64,000 bases of DNA from DASRQK01 sp964401685 (GTDB lineage: Bacteria; Bacteroidota; Bacteroidia; Sphingobacteriales; Sphingobacteriaceae): contig CAYNZH010000003.1 in NCBI GenBank assembly GCA_964401685.1, forward strand, positions 24,012 to 88,011, read 5' to 3'. Positions within the stretch are counted from its first letter, which is position 1; every line of letters starts with the position of its first letter. Of the stretch, positions 52,550 to 60,596 are shown one piece after another. The notes below the pieces were generated by a model. The model was not told the origin of the DNA and did not search any database. It was given only the letters and a program-made list of their open reading frames with translations. Both the position numbers and the translations under genes were made by a program.

Positions 52550-54004
52550 CTATTCTTTCAATTCATCTAATAGTTTAAACATTTGCCGGCGCATTTGCGA
52601 GGCACCTCCCTGATAATTACTGATCAGAAAGGCAAAAGTGTACTTCTTTCCATCCTTGGCTGTATGGTATCCCGCATAACCCAGTACTCCACCTATGGTA
52701 CCGCTCTTCATTTTCATACCATTATTCGTCGGAATACTCTCCACAAAGGAAGCAAACCAGGATTCGCCAATACAGGACTGCAGAACTTCAACCATGGCGT
52801 CCGTGGTCAGTCTGTTGTCCGGCGAAAGGCCACTACCGTCAACCATCTTGAAAGCCCCAATAGGAATGGTCAAACGCTCGGACCAAAAGGACCGTACAGC
52901 AGCAGCAGCGCTTGAAGTTTCCGTGTCCTTGCCGAGTTTCAGGGCAACCGCTTTTAGCAAACTTTCGCCATACAGATTGATACTTTCCTGATTAAATTCG
53001 TAAATAATTTCGGGCAGGGTCGGTGAAGTAAGTCTGTGCAATTCTTTAAAGGCTAAGGTCAAATTGGGAACTGGTAAACCTTTGGACGAATGCCCGTACA
53101 GCCCGACAGCCCCTTCGCTGGGGATGTTCGCCGCCGCCAGATAATTTTTCAATTCCAGCGCGAGCACCCGGGCGGGATCTGGCGTGGATAATCTGATCGT
53201 CTTCTTAAGATCTGCACCATGGGTACCTCTCAAGTAAATCTGATCCGAGTAGGGTGCCGCATAGCCGTAAACATTATCACCGGATCCGTTTCTACCCGTG
53301 GTCACTTCATTGACCAACTGAAAACTGGAAATATCATTTGTTGTTCGGAGGATCCGGGTCGGGTCTCCTACTTTTGCGCCAGGGTGAAAAACGACCCCCA
53401 CAGAATTTTCCCTCCAATTGACAGAAGACACACCGGCCCCGTAGTAATTTCCCATATCTCTCCAAGGCCAGCCTCCCGGAGTTTGGTAGCCATCGAACAA
53501 TAGATCATCGACGATTATATTTCCTTTGATCTGCTTGATCCCTGCACGGCGGACTTCTTCCAACCATAGGGATAGGACACGCTCCGCCGAATTGCGCTCG
53601 TAACGGGGACTCCCCAGCGTGGGATCGCCATTTCCCCTAATAACTAAATGCCCATGCAAGATGCCTGCCTCGTCCAGCTCGCCCACATAACCCAGCACTG
53701 TCTCAAACCTAAAATCAGCGCCGAGTACATGGAAGGCAGATGCTGCGGTGATATTCTTCAATGTTGAAGCCGTCGCCATGCCCAACCGTCCGTTCTCGGA
53801 AAACACTGGCTGACCAGTTTCAGAATCAATCACGGTAAGAGCAGCCTGACCAAATTCCATAGCGTTTTGAGCCATAAAAACATCAAAAGCTTTACGAAGT
53901 GCATTTGTCTTTGGATGCTCCGATTCTGCCGAGAAAGCCCACGGAAGCGAGACAACACCCAAAATTAAACAGCATAATACAACCCGGAATTTCAACATCA
54001 TCAT
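52550..54004 (-). CDS. dacB: D-alanyl-D-alanine carboxypeptidase/endopeptidase (PBP4, S13 family)
   Basis: The 484-residue protein starts at ATG 54004, one of three consecutive ATG codons (MMMLKF) before the signal peptide (to WAFSAES). The active-site motifs are TASTLKN (SxxK, near 80), SVN in the GVSSVNW stretch (near 195), and KSG near the C-terminus (KMKSGTIGG). A long insert between SxxK and SxN is typical of PBP4. It trims D-Ala from, and cuts crosslinks in, periplasmic peptidoglycan. It is divergent from the aminopeptidase P gene with a 112-base gap. Confidence 0.93.
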   Translation of the reverse strand: MMMLKFRVVLCCLILGVVSLPWAFSAESEHPKTNALRKAFDVFMAQNAMEFGQAALTVIDSETGQPVFSENGRLGMATASTLKNITAASAFHVLGADFRFETVLGYVGELDEAGILHGHLVIRGNGDPTLGSPRYERNSAERVLSLWLEEVRRAGIKQIKGNIIVDDLLFDGYQTPGGWPWRDMGNYYGAGVSSVNWRENSVGVVFHPGAKVGDPTRILRTTNDISSFQLVNEVTTGRNGSGDNVYGYAAPYSDQIYLRGTHGADLKKTIRLSTPDPARVLALELKNYLAAANIPSEGAVGLYGHSSKGLPVPNLTLAFKELHRLTSPTLPEIIYEFNQESINLYGESLLKAVALKLGKDTETSSAAAAVRSFWSERLTIPIGAFKMVDGSGLSPDNRLTTDAMVEVLQSCIGESWFASFVESIPTNNGMKMKSGTIGGVLGYAGYHTAKDGKKYTFAFLISNYQGGASQMRRQMFKLLDELKE

Positions 54005-54116
54005 ATGATTACAAAATAACATTATACAATTGAATTTGGCAAGCGCATAGATAAAATCGCAGAACATTTATTAAATTGCAAGCCAAGTTTATTTGAACGT
54101 CTTAAAATAACAAATA

Positions 54117-55898
54117 ATGACATATATACAAAAATTAAACGCTATAAGGAAAGTAATGTCCGAAAAAAACATTGCTGCCTACATCATACCGTCCTCAGAT
54201 CCTCATATTAGCGAATACCTTCCGGAAAGGTACAAGACCATAGAATGGGTGTCAGGGTTTACCGGCTCTGCTGGCACACTCGTGATCACGGCGGAGGAGG
54301 CCGGACTGTGGACAGATTCGCGTTATTTTGTCCAGGCAACAGAGCAGCTGAATGACACGGGATTTCGCCTTATGAAACTAAAAGTTCAGCATGCCCCGGA
54401 ATATGCGGCATGGTTGACCAAATCACTTCCTGAAGGATCAAAAATCGCCTTTGATGGCCAGCTTGCCTCCGTATTCCTGGCTAAAACGATCATGGGCATC
54501 GTAGAGCCCGCTGGCCTGAAGGTGGACGGCAGCGTGGATTTGTTGTCGGAAATTTGGGAAAACAGACCAGAATTGCCCAAAAAAACCGCATTTTTGCTGG
54601 ATTCTAAGCAAACCGGTCAATCTGTCGAGGAGAAAGTGCGTGCAATCCGCCAGGAAATGGAAGCGCAGTTTTCCACCCATCACTTGATTTCCTCTTTGGA
54701 CGACCTCGCCTGGACGGCAAATATCAGAGGGAGTGACGTACATTGCAACCCTGTGGTTCTGGGCTTTTTGCTGATTACCAAGGACGACCTGCACTTGTTC
54801 ATCGATCGGGAAAAGCTAAATAAAGAAGAACAGCAGAACCTTGAAAGCATTGGCATTAGGCTTCATGACTATGCGCTGGTGTGGGAAAAAATGAGGCAGC
54901 TACCGAGCGACTCAAGCCTCTTGCTCGACCCGAAGCGTACCTGCTATTCCCTGTACCAGGAGGTACCAAACGATGTCAAGATCATTGAAAACATGAACCC
55001 AAGCACCCGGCTGAAAGCGATCAAAAATTCGAGTGAAATCTCGTTTACTCGGAGAGCTATGGAAAAAGATGGCGTAGCGCTGACCCGGTTTTTTAAATGG
55101 CTGGAAGAGGCCATCAGCTCCGGAGAAACGCTCACGGAAATAAGTATTTCTGAAAAACTCAGTAGTTTCAGAGCACTTCAGGAGGGGTACATCGGGGATA
55201 GCTTCGACACGATCGCGGGCTACAAAGCTCATGGCGCTTTGCCTCATTATAAAGCAACTCCTGATTCCGACAGTCAACTGAGTGCAGAGGGATTACTTTT
55301 GATAGACTCAGGTGGCCAGTATATTGATGGGACCACGGATATTACGCGGGTAGTATCTTTGGGGAAAATCACTGAGGAAGAAATCAAAGACTATACCTTG
55401 ACTTTGAAGGGTATGATCGCGGGTTCGACCACTGTATTCCCCGAAGGAACCAGAGGTTATCAGATTGATGCGATCACTCGAAAACCGCTTTGGGATCATC
55501 TGAGAAATTACGGGCACGGCACCGGTCATGGAGTAGGATTTTTCCTAAACGTACACGAAGGGCCACATGTTTTCAATGCCGCCGCTGTAGATATTCCCAT
55601 CGATGCGGGAACCATTACGTCCATAGAACCCGGCCTTTACAGGGAGGGAAAATACGGCATACGCATAGAAAATCTAGTCCTAACGAAAAAAACACAGGCA
55701 AGCGAATTCGGGCAGTTTTTAGATTTTGAAACTCTGACGCTGTGCTATATAGACACCAGACTGATCGACAAGGATTTGCTGGGACATGCGGAGATTGCCT
55801 GGCTAAATGCGTACCATTCAGAAGTGGCCGAACGATTAACGCCCTACTTGACTCAAACTGAACAGCACTGGCTGAGGGAAAAAACAAAAGCAATCTAA
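54117..55898 (+). CDS. pepP: Xaa-Pro aminopeptidase (aminopeptidase P family, M24B)
   Basis: This 593-residue cytosolic enzyme has the three-domain APP-type layout. Two creatinase N-like domains cover about 1-310 (YIIPSSDPHISEYLP; WTANIRGSDVHCNPV). The pita-bread catalytic domain follows, with metal ligands in LLIDSGGQYIDGTTDITR, GTGHGVGFFLNVHEGP and TSIEPGLYREGKYGIRIEN (near 400-530). It removes N-terminal residues before proline. Length of about 590 is the usual eukaryote-like APP1 form common in Bacteroidota. It lies 10 bases before the msrC-like gene. Confidence 0.95.
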   Translation: MTYIQKLNAIRKVMSEKNIAAYIIPSSDPHISEYLPERYKTIEWVSGFTGSAGTLVITAEEAGLWTDSRYFVQATEQLNDTGFRLMKLKVQHAPEYAAWLTKSLPEGSKIAFDGQLASVFLAKTIMGIVEPAGLKVDGSVDLLSEIWENRPELPKKTAFLLDSKQTGQSVEEKVRAIRQEMEAQFSTHHLISSLDDLAWTANIRGSDVHCNPVVLGFLLITKDDLHLFIDREKLNKEEQQNLESIGIRLHDYALVWEKMRQLPSDSSLLLDPKRTCYSLYQEVPNDVKIIENMNPSTRLKAIKNSSEISFTRRAMEKDGVALTRFFKWLEEAISSGETLTEISISEKLSSFRALQEGYIGDSFDTIAGYKAHGALPHYKATPDSDSQLSAEGLLLIDSGGQYIDGTTDITRVVSLGKITEEEIKDYTLTLKGMIAGSTTVFPEGTRGYQIDAITRKPLWDHLRNYGHGTGHGVGFFLNVHEGPHVFNAAAVDIPIDAGTITSIEPGLYREGKYGIRIENLVLTKKTQASEFGQFLDFETLTLCYIDTRLIDKDLLGHAEIAWLNAYHSEVAERLTPYLTQTEQHWLREKTKAI

Positions 55899-55908
55899 GT
55901 AAAATATC

Positions 55909-56382
55909 ATGGCAGAAGATTTTAACATAGCAACCGGGACAAAAGAGGAACAATACCAAGCGATAATTCCTCAAATCAAGGGTCTGATCGCAGGTGAAAA
56001 TGATGAAATAGCAAATCTGGCCAATATAGCTGCCGTCCTGAAGACGCAGTTTGGCTTTTTCTGGGTTGGCTTTTACGTGATTAAGGAGGGCGAACTCGTT
56101 TTAGGGCCATTTCAAGGCCCGGTGGCTTGCACCAGGATTGCCAAAGGCAAGGGTGTGTGCGGCAGTGCCTGGGCTCAGGAACAAACGTTGGTCGTGCCCG
56201 ACGTCGACGCATTTCCCGGACACATTGCCTGCAGCTCCGAGTCAAAATCTGAAATTGTCCTTCCCTACCGAAGGGCAGGTCAGATCGCAGGCGTCTTAGA
56301 TGTGGACAGCGACGAGCTCAATCAGTTCGATGAGATCGACGCAAAGTACTTGGGACAGATACTTGATCTATTGAATCACTAA
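55909..56382 (+). CDS. msrC: Free methionine-(R)-sulfoxide reductase (GAF domain)
   Basis: The 157-residue single GAF-domain protein has the three conserved cysteines of fRMsr: Cys74 (VACTRI), Cys84 (KGVCGSAW) and Cys108 (HIACSS). Their spacing matches E. coli Cys84, Cys94 and Cys118. Conserved HIACSSESKSEIVLPY supplies the substrate pocket. It reduces free methionine-R-sulfoxide, unlike msrB in this window, which acts on protein-bound residues. It lies 10 bases after the aminopeptidase P gene, so likely cotranscribed. It overlaps the convergent GH3 gene by 4 bases. Confidence 0.93.
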   Translation: MAEDFNIATGTKEEQYQAIIPQIKGLIAGENDEIANLANIAAVLKTQFGFFWVGFYVIKEGELVLGPFQGPVACTRIAKGKGVCGSAWAQEQTLVVPDVDAFPGHIACSSESKSEIVLPYRRAGQIAGVLDVDSDELNQFDEIDAKYLGQILDLLNH

Positions 56383-58097
56383 CGAACGCCGTCGCCTGCT
56401 CTGAAGTAGGCATTGACCGTGACCGGCAATTTTCCCGACGGACGAATTTTCCGCTTAAGGGCTTTTGCCGCGGCGCGGTGCATGATGTCTTCGTTCTGAT
56501 ACGCAACCACGATAGAATTTGCGTGCTCTATACCGGGTAGACCCGCAAGCGCATAGGGGTTAGCAAAAACGCAAAACAGGCTATTTCTTTGGGCAAGTTC
56601 GCTGATAAGGATCTTGATGTTGGAATTATAGTGCAAGGTACTCCTGGGTCTGCCTCTATTGTCGTGCAACGATACTACAAACTGCTCATAACCATCCAGC
56701 TCCGACAACATCTTGGTCAGTTCCTCTTCGGAGGCATTCGGCGGTAGCAAAAACAATAGTTGATTGTCAAAGTACCCATTCATATTCGATAGAAACTCTG
56801 GCATTTCAGTGACCCCAATCGCCAGGACAGCAGTACGCTTGGTTCTATCGAGATTTCTGATCATACTATCACTATTGAGCACTGTGATTGCTGCGTCCGC
56901 CAGGCGCTGGTTGAGACGCAAAGAGGTAGATCTATTGAGATCCCCGTATAGATTATCAAGATTTACCTTCCTCACGTGTTCCTGGTGCAGATTTAACCAG
57001 TATTTTGCGGTCAAAATTTTCCGGACCCGCGCATCAATATCTGCCTGCGAAATCCGCTTGTTCTTTATGGCTTGCAAAACCATATTGATTGCACGCGCGC
57101 TGTTCTCAGAAAGTTCAAGCAAGTCATTCCCCGCAATAATTGCACGAACATCTGCCTCGCCGTTTGGAAAAAATTTGACTACTCCCTTCATGTCCATCGC
57201 GTCGGTGAAAATAAGCCCCTTAAATCCGAGCCTCTCCTTCAAAATCCCTGTAACGATGGGTTGGGAGATCGAGGAAGGCAGATTTGGTGTATTGTCAATG
57301 CTGGGTATATGCATGTGCGCAACCATAATCCCGGAGGCGCCTGCATTGATCAGTTGTTTGAAGGGATACATCTCCAGGGAATCCAGCCTATTCGCTGAAA
57401 ATTGAAGTACTGGCAGGTCATAATGCGAGTCAACATCCGTATCTCCATGCCCTGGAAAGTGCTTAAGAGATACGATGATACCTTCGTCCATCATTCCATT
57501 CATATAGGCTAAACCTTTTGAGCTGACGTTTTCCTTGTTTTCACCGAATGAACGAAAATTGATGACGGGGTTACGGGGATTATTGTTTACATCGACCACA
57601 GGCGCAAAATTTACGTTCATCCCGAGTCTCTTGAAATCCTTGGCAATTTCTCGCCCCATCTGGTACAACAGCGCATCGTTTTGAATAGCGCCCAAAGTCA
57701 TTTGATAAGGATAGGATACTGTCGAATCCGGCAATCGCATGCCCAAGCCCCATTCTCCATCAAAGGCAACGAGCAAGGGGATTTTGGCTAAATTTTGGTA
57801 TTGATTGATGACCTGCGCATGGCGTACCGGACCTCCCTGAAAGAGAACGATCCCCCCCAATTGCTCCCTTTCTATAACTCCAGCAACTGAGTCGATGTAC
57901 CGTTGACCCAAGTTCGAGTGCGCTCTCACCATAAACATCTGTGCGACTTTCTCTCGTTCACTAAGGGAATTAAAAACTGAGTCTACCCATGCATGTTCTT
58001 GATCTAAAAAGGAAATAAAACCCTTTTTTTGTTGGGCAAAACCGGATATCAGGCCGAAAAAAATCGCAAATAATACTAAACTCGCTTGTTTCATCAA
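56379..58097 (-). CDS. nagZ: Glycoside hydrolase family 3 beta-N-acetylhexosaminidase-like
   Basis: The 572-residue protein has a signal peptide (about 1-21, ending GFAQQ). The GH3 TIM-barrel domain (about 45-370) includes the NagZ-type K212-H213-FPGHGDTDVDSH225 motif. D223 and H225 form the acid/base dyad of NagZ-type enzymes, and D299 (IFTDAMDMKG) is the nucleophile. An alpha/beta sandwich C-terminal domain follows. The motif favours beta-N-acetylglucosaminidase over beta-glucosidase, acting on peptidoglycan or chitin fragments in the periplasm. No fused beta-lactamase domain is present, unlike some longer Bacteroidota homologues. It follows the TetR gene by 38 bases. Confidence 0.92.
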   Translation of the reverse strand: MMKQASLVLFAIFFGLISGFAQQKKGFISFLDQEHAWVDSVFNSLSEREKVAQMFMVRAHSNLGQRYIDSVAGVIEREQLGGIVLFQGGPVRHAQVINQYQNLAKIPLLVAFDGEWGLGMRLPDSTVSYPYQMTLGAIQNDALLYQMGREIAKDFKRLGMNVNFAPVVDVNNNPRNPVINFRSFGENKENVSSKGLAYMNGMMDEGIIVSLKHFPGHGDTDVDSHYDLPVLQFSANRLDSLEMYPFKQLINAGASGIMVAHMHIPSIDNTPNLPSSISQPIVTGILKERLGFKGLIFTDAMDMKGVVKFFPNGEADVRAIIAGNDLLELSENSARAINMVLQAIKNKRISQADIDARVRKILTAKYWLNLHQEHVRKVNLDNLYGDLNRSTSLRLNQRLADAAITVLNSDSMIRNLDRTKRTAVLAIGVTEMPEFLSNMNGYFDNQLLFLLPPNASEEELTKMLSELDGYEQFVVSLHDNRGRPRSTLHYNSNIKILISELAQRNSLFCVFANPYALAGLPGIEHANSIVVAYQNEDIMHRAAAKALKRKIRPSGKLPVTVNAYFRAGDGVR

Positions 58098-58135
58098 TAG
58101 TTCCTATATAAAAAGGTAATTATACGCATTTTTAT

Positions 58136-58678
58136 TTACACGAGTTTATACTTCTCATGCAACAATTCGGCAATGCGCACCGAATCGACCAAATCTCCGA
58201 CGGCCTCTTTCTTCCAAAGTGCATCGATCACCAACAGAAGCAAATCTGCCTCCAGGCGAGGATCCTCATAGCCAAGCTCCTTGAATGCGCGTTCCAAAAT
58301 AGGACGGACGGGTTTCATGAATGCATCGTGCTGCTGTTTTGAAAACGAGTGGTGTGCCAAGCGTTCCTGCATTTTCCAGAAAATCGGATCTTCGTTGACT
58401 AGTTCGTGGGGCAACTTGATCATATTCAACAAAAAGGATTTAGGGTTTTTATAGACCATCATTCCCTTGTGAAACAAAAGTACACGTCTGTATCCGGATT
58501 TAATCAAATGAGTAAGTAACTTGTCTTTGTTTCCGAAATGTTTAAAAATCAGGGCTTCTGAAACTTTGGCGTTTTCTGCGATCTCCTTGGTGGTCGTGTC
58601 CATATAACCCTTCTTCGCAAAAAGATTCCTTGCTTCTGCCATGATCCTATCCTTTCTGCTCACTGCCGTTTGCTTCAT
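58136..58678 (-). CDS. TetR/AcrR family transcriptional regulator
   Basis: The 180-residue protein starts at ATG 58678 (MKQTAVSRKDRIM), or possibly 12 bases upstream. The helix-turn-helix is at about 25-55 (TTTKEIAENAKVSEALIFKHFGNKDKL, of which the core is VSEALIFKHFGNKDKL). The C-terminal ligand domain is not conserved, so the ligand is unknown. It lies 22 bases after the DUF1080 gene and 38 bases before nagZ. Its target is not clear from position. Confidence 0.9.
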   Translation of the reverse strand: MKQTAVSRKDRIMAEARNLFAKKGYMDTTTKEIAENAKVSEALIFKHFGNKDKLLTHLIKSGYRRVLLFHKGMMVYKNPKSFLLNMIKLPHELVNEDPIFWKMQERLAHHSFSKQQHDAFMKPVRPILERAFKELGYEDPRLEADLLLLVIDALWKKEAVGDLVDSVRIAELLHEKYKLV

Positions 58679-58700
58679 AGCCCTCCACAACCTCGTTGCT

Positions 58701-59450
58701 TCACAATTTTCTTATTCTAATATTTTTAAACCAAGCTGAATCTCCATGGTCCTGAAGCGCAATTTTCCCCTGGTTGGCAATTTTATAGTCTGGAAAATCC
58801 TTCCATTTACCCGTAGTTTTTTCCTCGTTCCACTGATCGGTTCCTTCCTCAAAATCAACTATCAACTCGCCATTGAGCCAGTGTTCCACCTTGCCATCCT
58901 TATAAATGATTCTACTTGTATTCCATTCGCCTACTGGCTGCAAACGTTTTTTCTGTTCATCTGCAGCATTCATGGCATAGTTTGCGCCTGTCTTTTGCCA
59001 ATTCTCGAGTGCGGAAGGAAATCCAATATCATCAATCATTTGGAATTCGGGTCCAGTTTCGTAGGGTGCTTTGTATTTTTCATCCTCAACAACATGGTAC
59101 ATCAGGCCGGAATTTCCGCCTTCAGAAATTTTCCACTCCCAATAAAGCTCGAAATTGGCAAAAGTACTGTCGCTGACCAAGTCTCCCCCAAAATCACTAC
59201 CGCCAGTCATCCCGAGGCAGTGCAAAGCGCTATCTTCGACAATCCAGTTTTCAACGGCTCCGGACTTGTTGTAGCCGTGCCAGCCGCGCAGACTTTCGCC
59301 ATCGAACAGGCTGATCCACTCGCCCTGGATTTCTCCTTTTTCCGTGTTTTCTTCATGACCATCAGTCGAAGAACCGGTGTCCGGAGAAGCGCAAGCTGCC
59401 GATAACAACCCTCCTGCAAGGACCCAAACAGCAATTTTTAAAAGTTTCAT
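58701..59450 (-). CDS. DUF1080 family lipoprotein (3-keto-disaccharide hydrolase domain)
   Basis: The 249-residue protein has a lipobox (LSAACASP, Cys20) and an acidic linker, then a DUF1080 beta-sandwich (WISLFDGESLRGWHGY; NFELYWEWKISEGGNSGLMYHV; FKNIRIRKL). Some members hydrolyse 3-keto-glycosides; others are carbohydrate binding. Outer-membrane lipoprotein is likely. Its ATG overlaps the asd stop by 4 bases, probably accidental coupling since the functions differ. Confidence 0.9.
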   Translation of the reverse strand: MKLLKIAVWVLAGGLLSAACASPDTGSSTDGHEENTEKGEIQGEWISLFDGESLRGWHGYNKSGAVENWIVEDSALHCLGMTGGSDFGGDLVSDSTFANFELYWEWKISEGGNSGLMYHVVEDEKYKAPYETGPEFQMIDDIGFPSALENWQKTGANYAMNAADEQKKRLQPVGEWNTSRIIYKDGKVEHWLNGELIVDFEEGTDQWNEEKTTGKWKDFPDYKIANQGKIALQDHGDSAWFKNIRIRKL

Positions 59451-60454
59451 ATGATAGTGGATTGATTTATCAAATTTTGAGAAATTAAAGCCTCTGCGAT
59501 CTGCACCGTATTTGTAGCCGCACCCTTTCTAAGATTATCAGCTACAATCCAGAGATTTACCGTATTGGGTTGACTCTCATCCCGTCGTATCCGGCCCACA
59601 AAAACTTCGTCCTTACCCTGGGCATACAGCGGCATGGGATAACTAAGTTCTGCAGGATTATCCATTACTACGACACCTTCTTGTTTTTCCAACAAGTCTC
59701 TTATTTCTTGAAGATCAAAGCTTCGCTCAAATTCTATGTTGACAGATTCAGAATGCCCTCCCTCAACCGGAATCCTTACCGTTGTTGCAGTAACTTGAAT
59801 AGCATCGTCACCGAGTATTTTTTTCGACTCGAAGATCATCTTCATTTCTTCCTTGGTGTAACCGTTGTCCTGAAACACATCTATATGTGGTATTACATTC
59901 ATGTCAATAGGATAAGGATAGGCTTTATCTCCCTCCCTGCCGGCACGCTCATTTGCCAATTGCTCCACAGCCTTGACACCTGTTCCAGTGACAGATTGAT
60001 AGGTAGAAACAACGACTCGCTTTATCCTAAATGCTTTATGTAATGGATTCAATACCATAACCATCTGAATCGTAGAACAATTGGGGTTGGCAATGATCAT
60101 GTCCTCCGTATCGAGCACCTGACCGTTGACTTCCGGGACGACCAACTTTTTTTGCTTATCCATTCTCCAAGCGGAGGAATTGTCAATAACTTTAGCGCCT
60201 TTGTCTGCAAATTCTGGCGCATATTTTTTAGAGACCTCTCCCCCTGCTGAAAATAAGGCAATATCGGGATTCAGTTTCAGGGCTTCCTCTACCGTGACTA
60301 CCTCATATTCGCTGCCATTAAAAGGAATCTTCTTTCCCTTGCTCTTTTCTGAGGCCACAGGAATCAACTCAGTGACTGGAAATTTTCGCGATTCTAACAC
60401 TTTGATGATTTCTGAACCAACAAGGCCAGTTGCACCCACCACAGCAATTTTCAT
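59447..60454 (-). CDS. asd: Aspartate-semialdehyde dehydrogenase
   Basis: The 335-residue enzyme reduces aspartyl phosphate to aspartate semialdehyde for lysine, threonine, methionine and diaminopimelate synthesis. The NADP-binding GATGLVGSEI is at 8-17, the catalytic Cys126 is in ANPNCSTIQ, and the His/Glu substrate motif is EGGHSESVN (near 232-240). Length is usual. It is the first gene of the run asd-DUF1080-tetR-nagZ, and is divergent from the lamin-tail protein gene. Confidence 0.97.
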   Translation of the reverse strand: MKIAVVGATGLVGSEIIKVLESRKFPVTELIPVASEKSKGKKIPFNGSEYEVVTVEEALKLNPDIALFSAGGEVSKKYAPEFADKGAKVIDNSSAWRMDKQKKLVVPEVNGQVLDTEDMIIANPNCSTIQMVMVLNPLHKAFRIKRVVVSTYQSVTGTGVKAVEQLANERAGREGDKAYPYPIDMNVIPHIDVFQDNGYTKEEMKMIFESKKILGDDAIQVTATTVRIPVEGGHSESVNIEFERSFDLQEIRDLLEKQEGVVVMDNPAELSYPMPLYAQGKDEVFVGRIRRDESQPNTVNLWIVADNLRKGAATNTVQIAEALISQNLINQSTII

Positions 60455-60490
60455 TTTCAGGAAAAATTTTTATATTAAAATAATATATAT

Positions 60491-60498
60491 TACCTTTG
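60491..60498 (+). promoter_or_regulatory. -7 element of the promoter for the lamin-tail gene
   Basis: TACCTTTG is an exact TAnnTTTG match, inside an AT-rich divergent region. The -33 region (TTTTA) is weak. The predicted start near 60505 gives a leader of about 92 bases. An AAAGGAG (60582-60588) 8 bases before the ATG at 60597 is a Shine-Dalgarno-like site, unusual in this window. Confidence 0.4.
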
Positions 60499-60596
60499 TG
60501 TTAATTATCCAACAGGACACTTGGACAGAGGCAGCTCAAAAGTACAGAAAGGAACGGATTTTATCAAGGGAATTGTAGAGTAAAGGAGAAGAATCA

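Noticed and set aside
56764..57405. 213-residue forward frame opposite nagZ
   Set aside because: The minus strand has all GH3 motifs; the forward frame has no start region or domain.
58746..59405. 219-residue forward frame opposite the DUF1080 gene
   Set aside because: Composition is unlike a real protein and the opposite strand encodes a complete lipoprotein with a known domain.
60582..60588. Shine-Dalgarno-like AAAGGAG as evidence of horizontal transfer of the lamin-tail gene
   Set aside because: One site is too little; codon use and neighbours look like the rest, and the promoter has a Bacteroidota -7 element.
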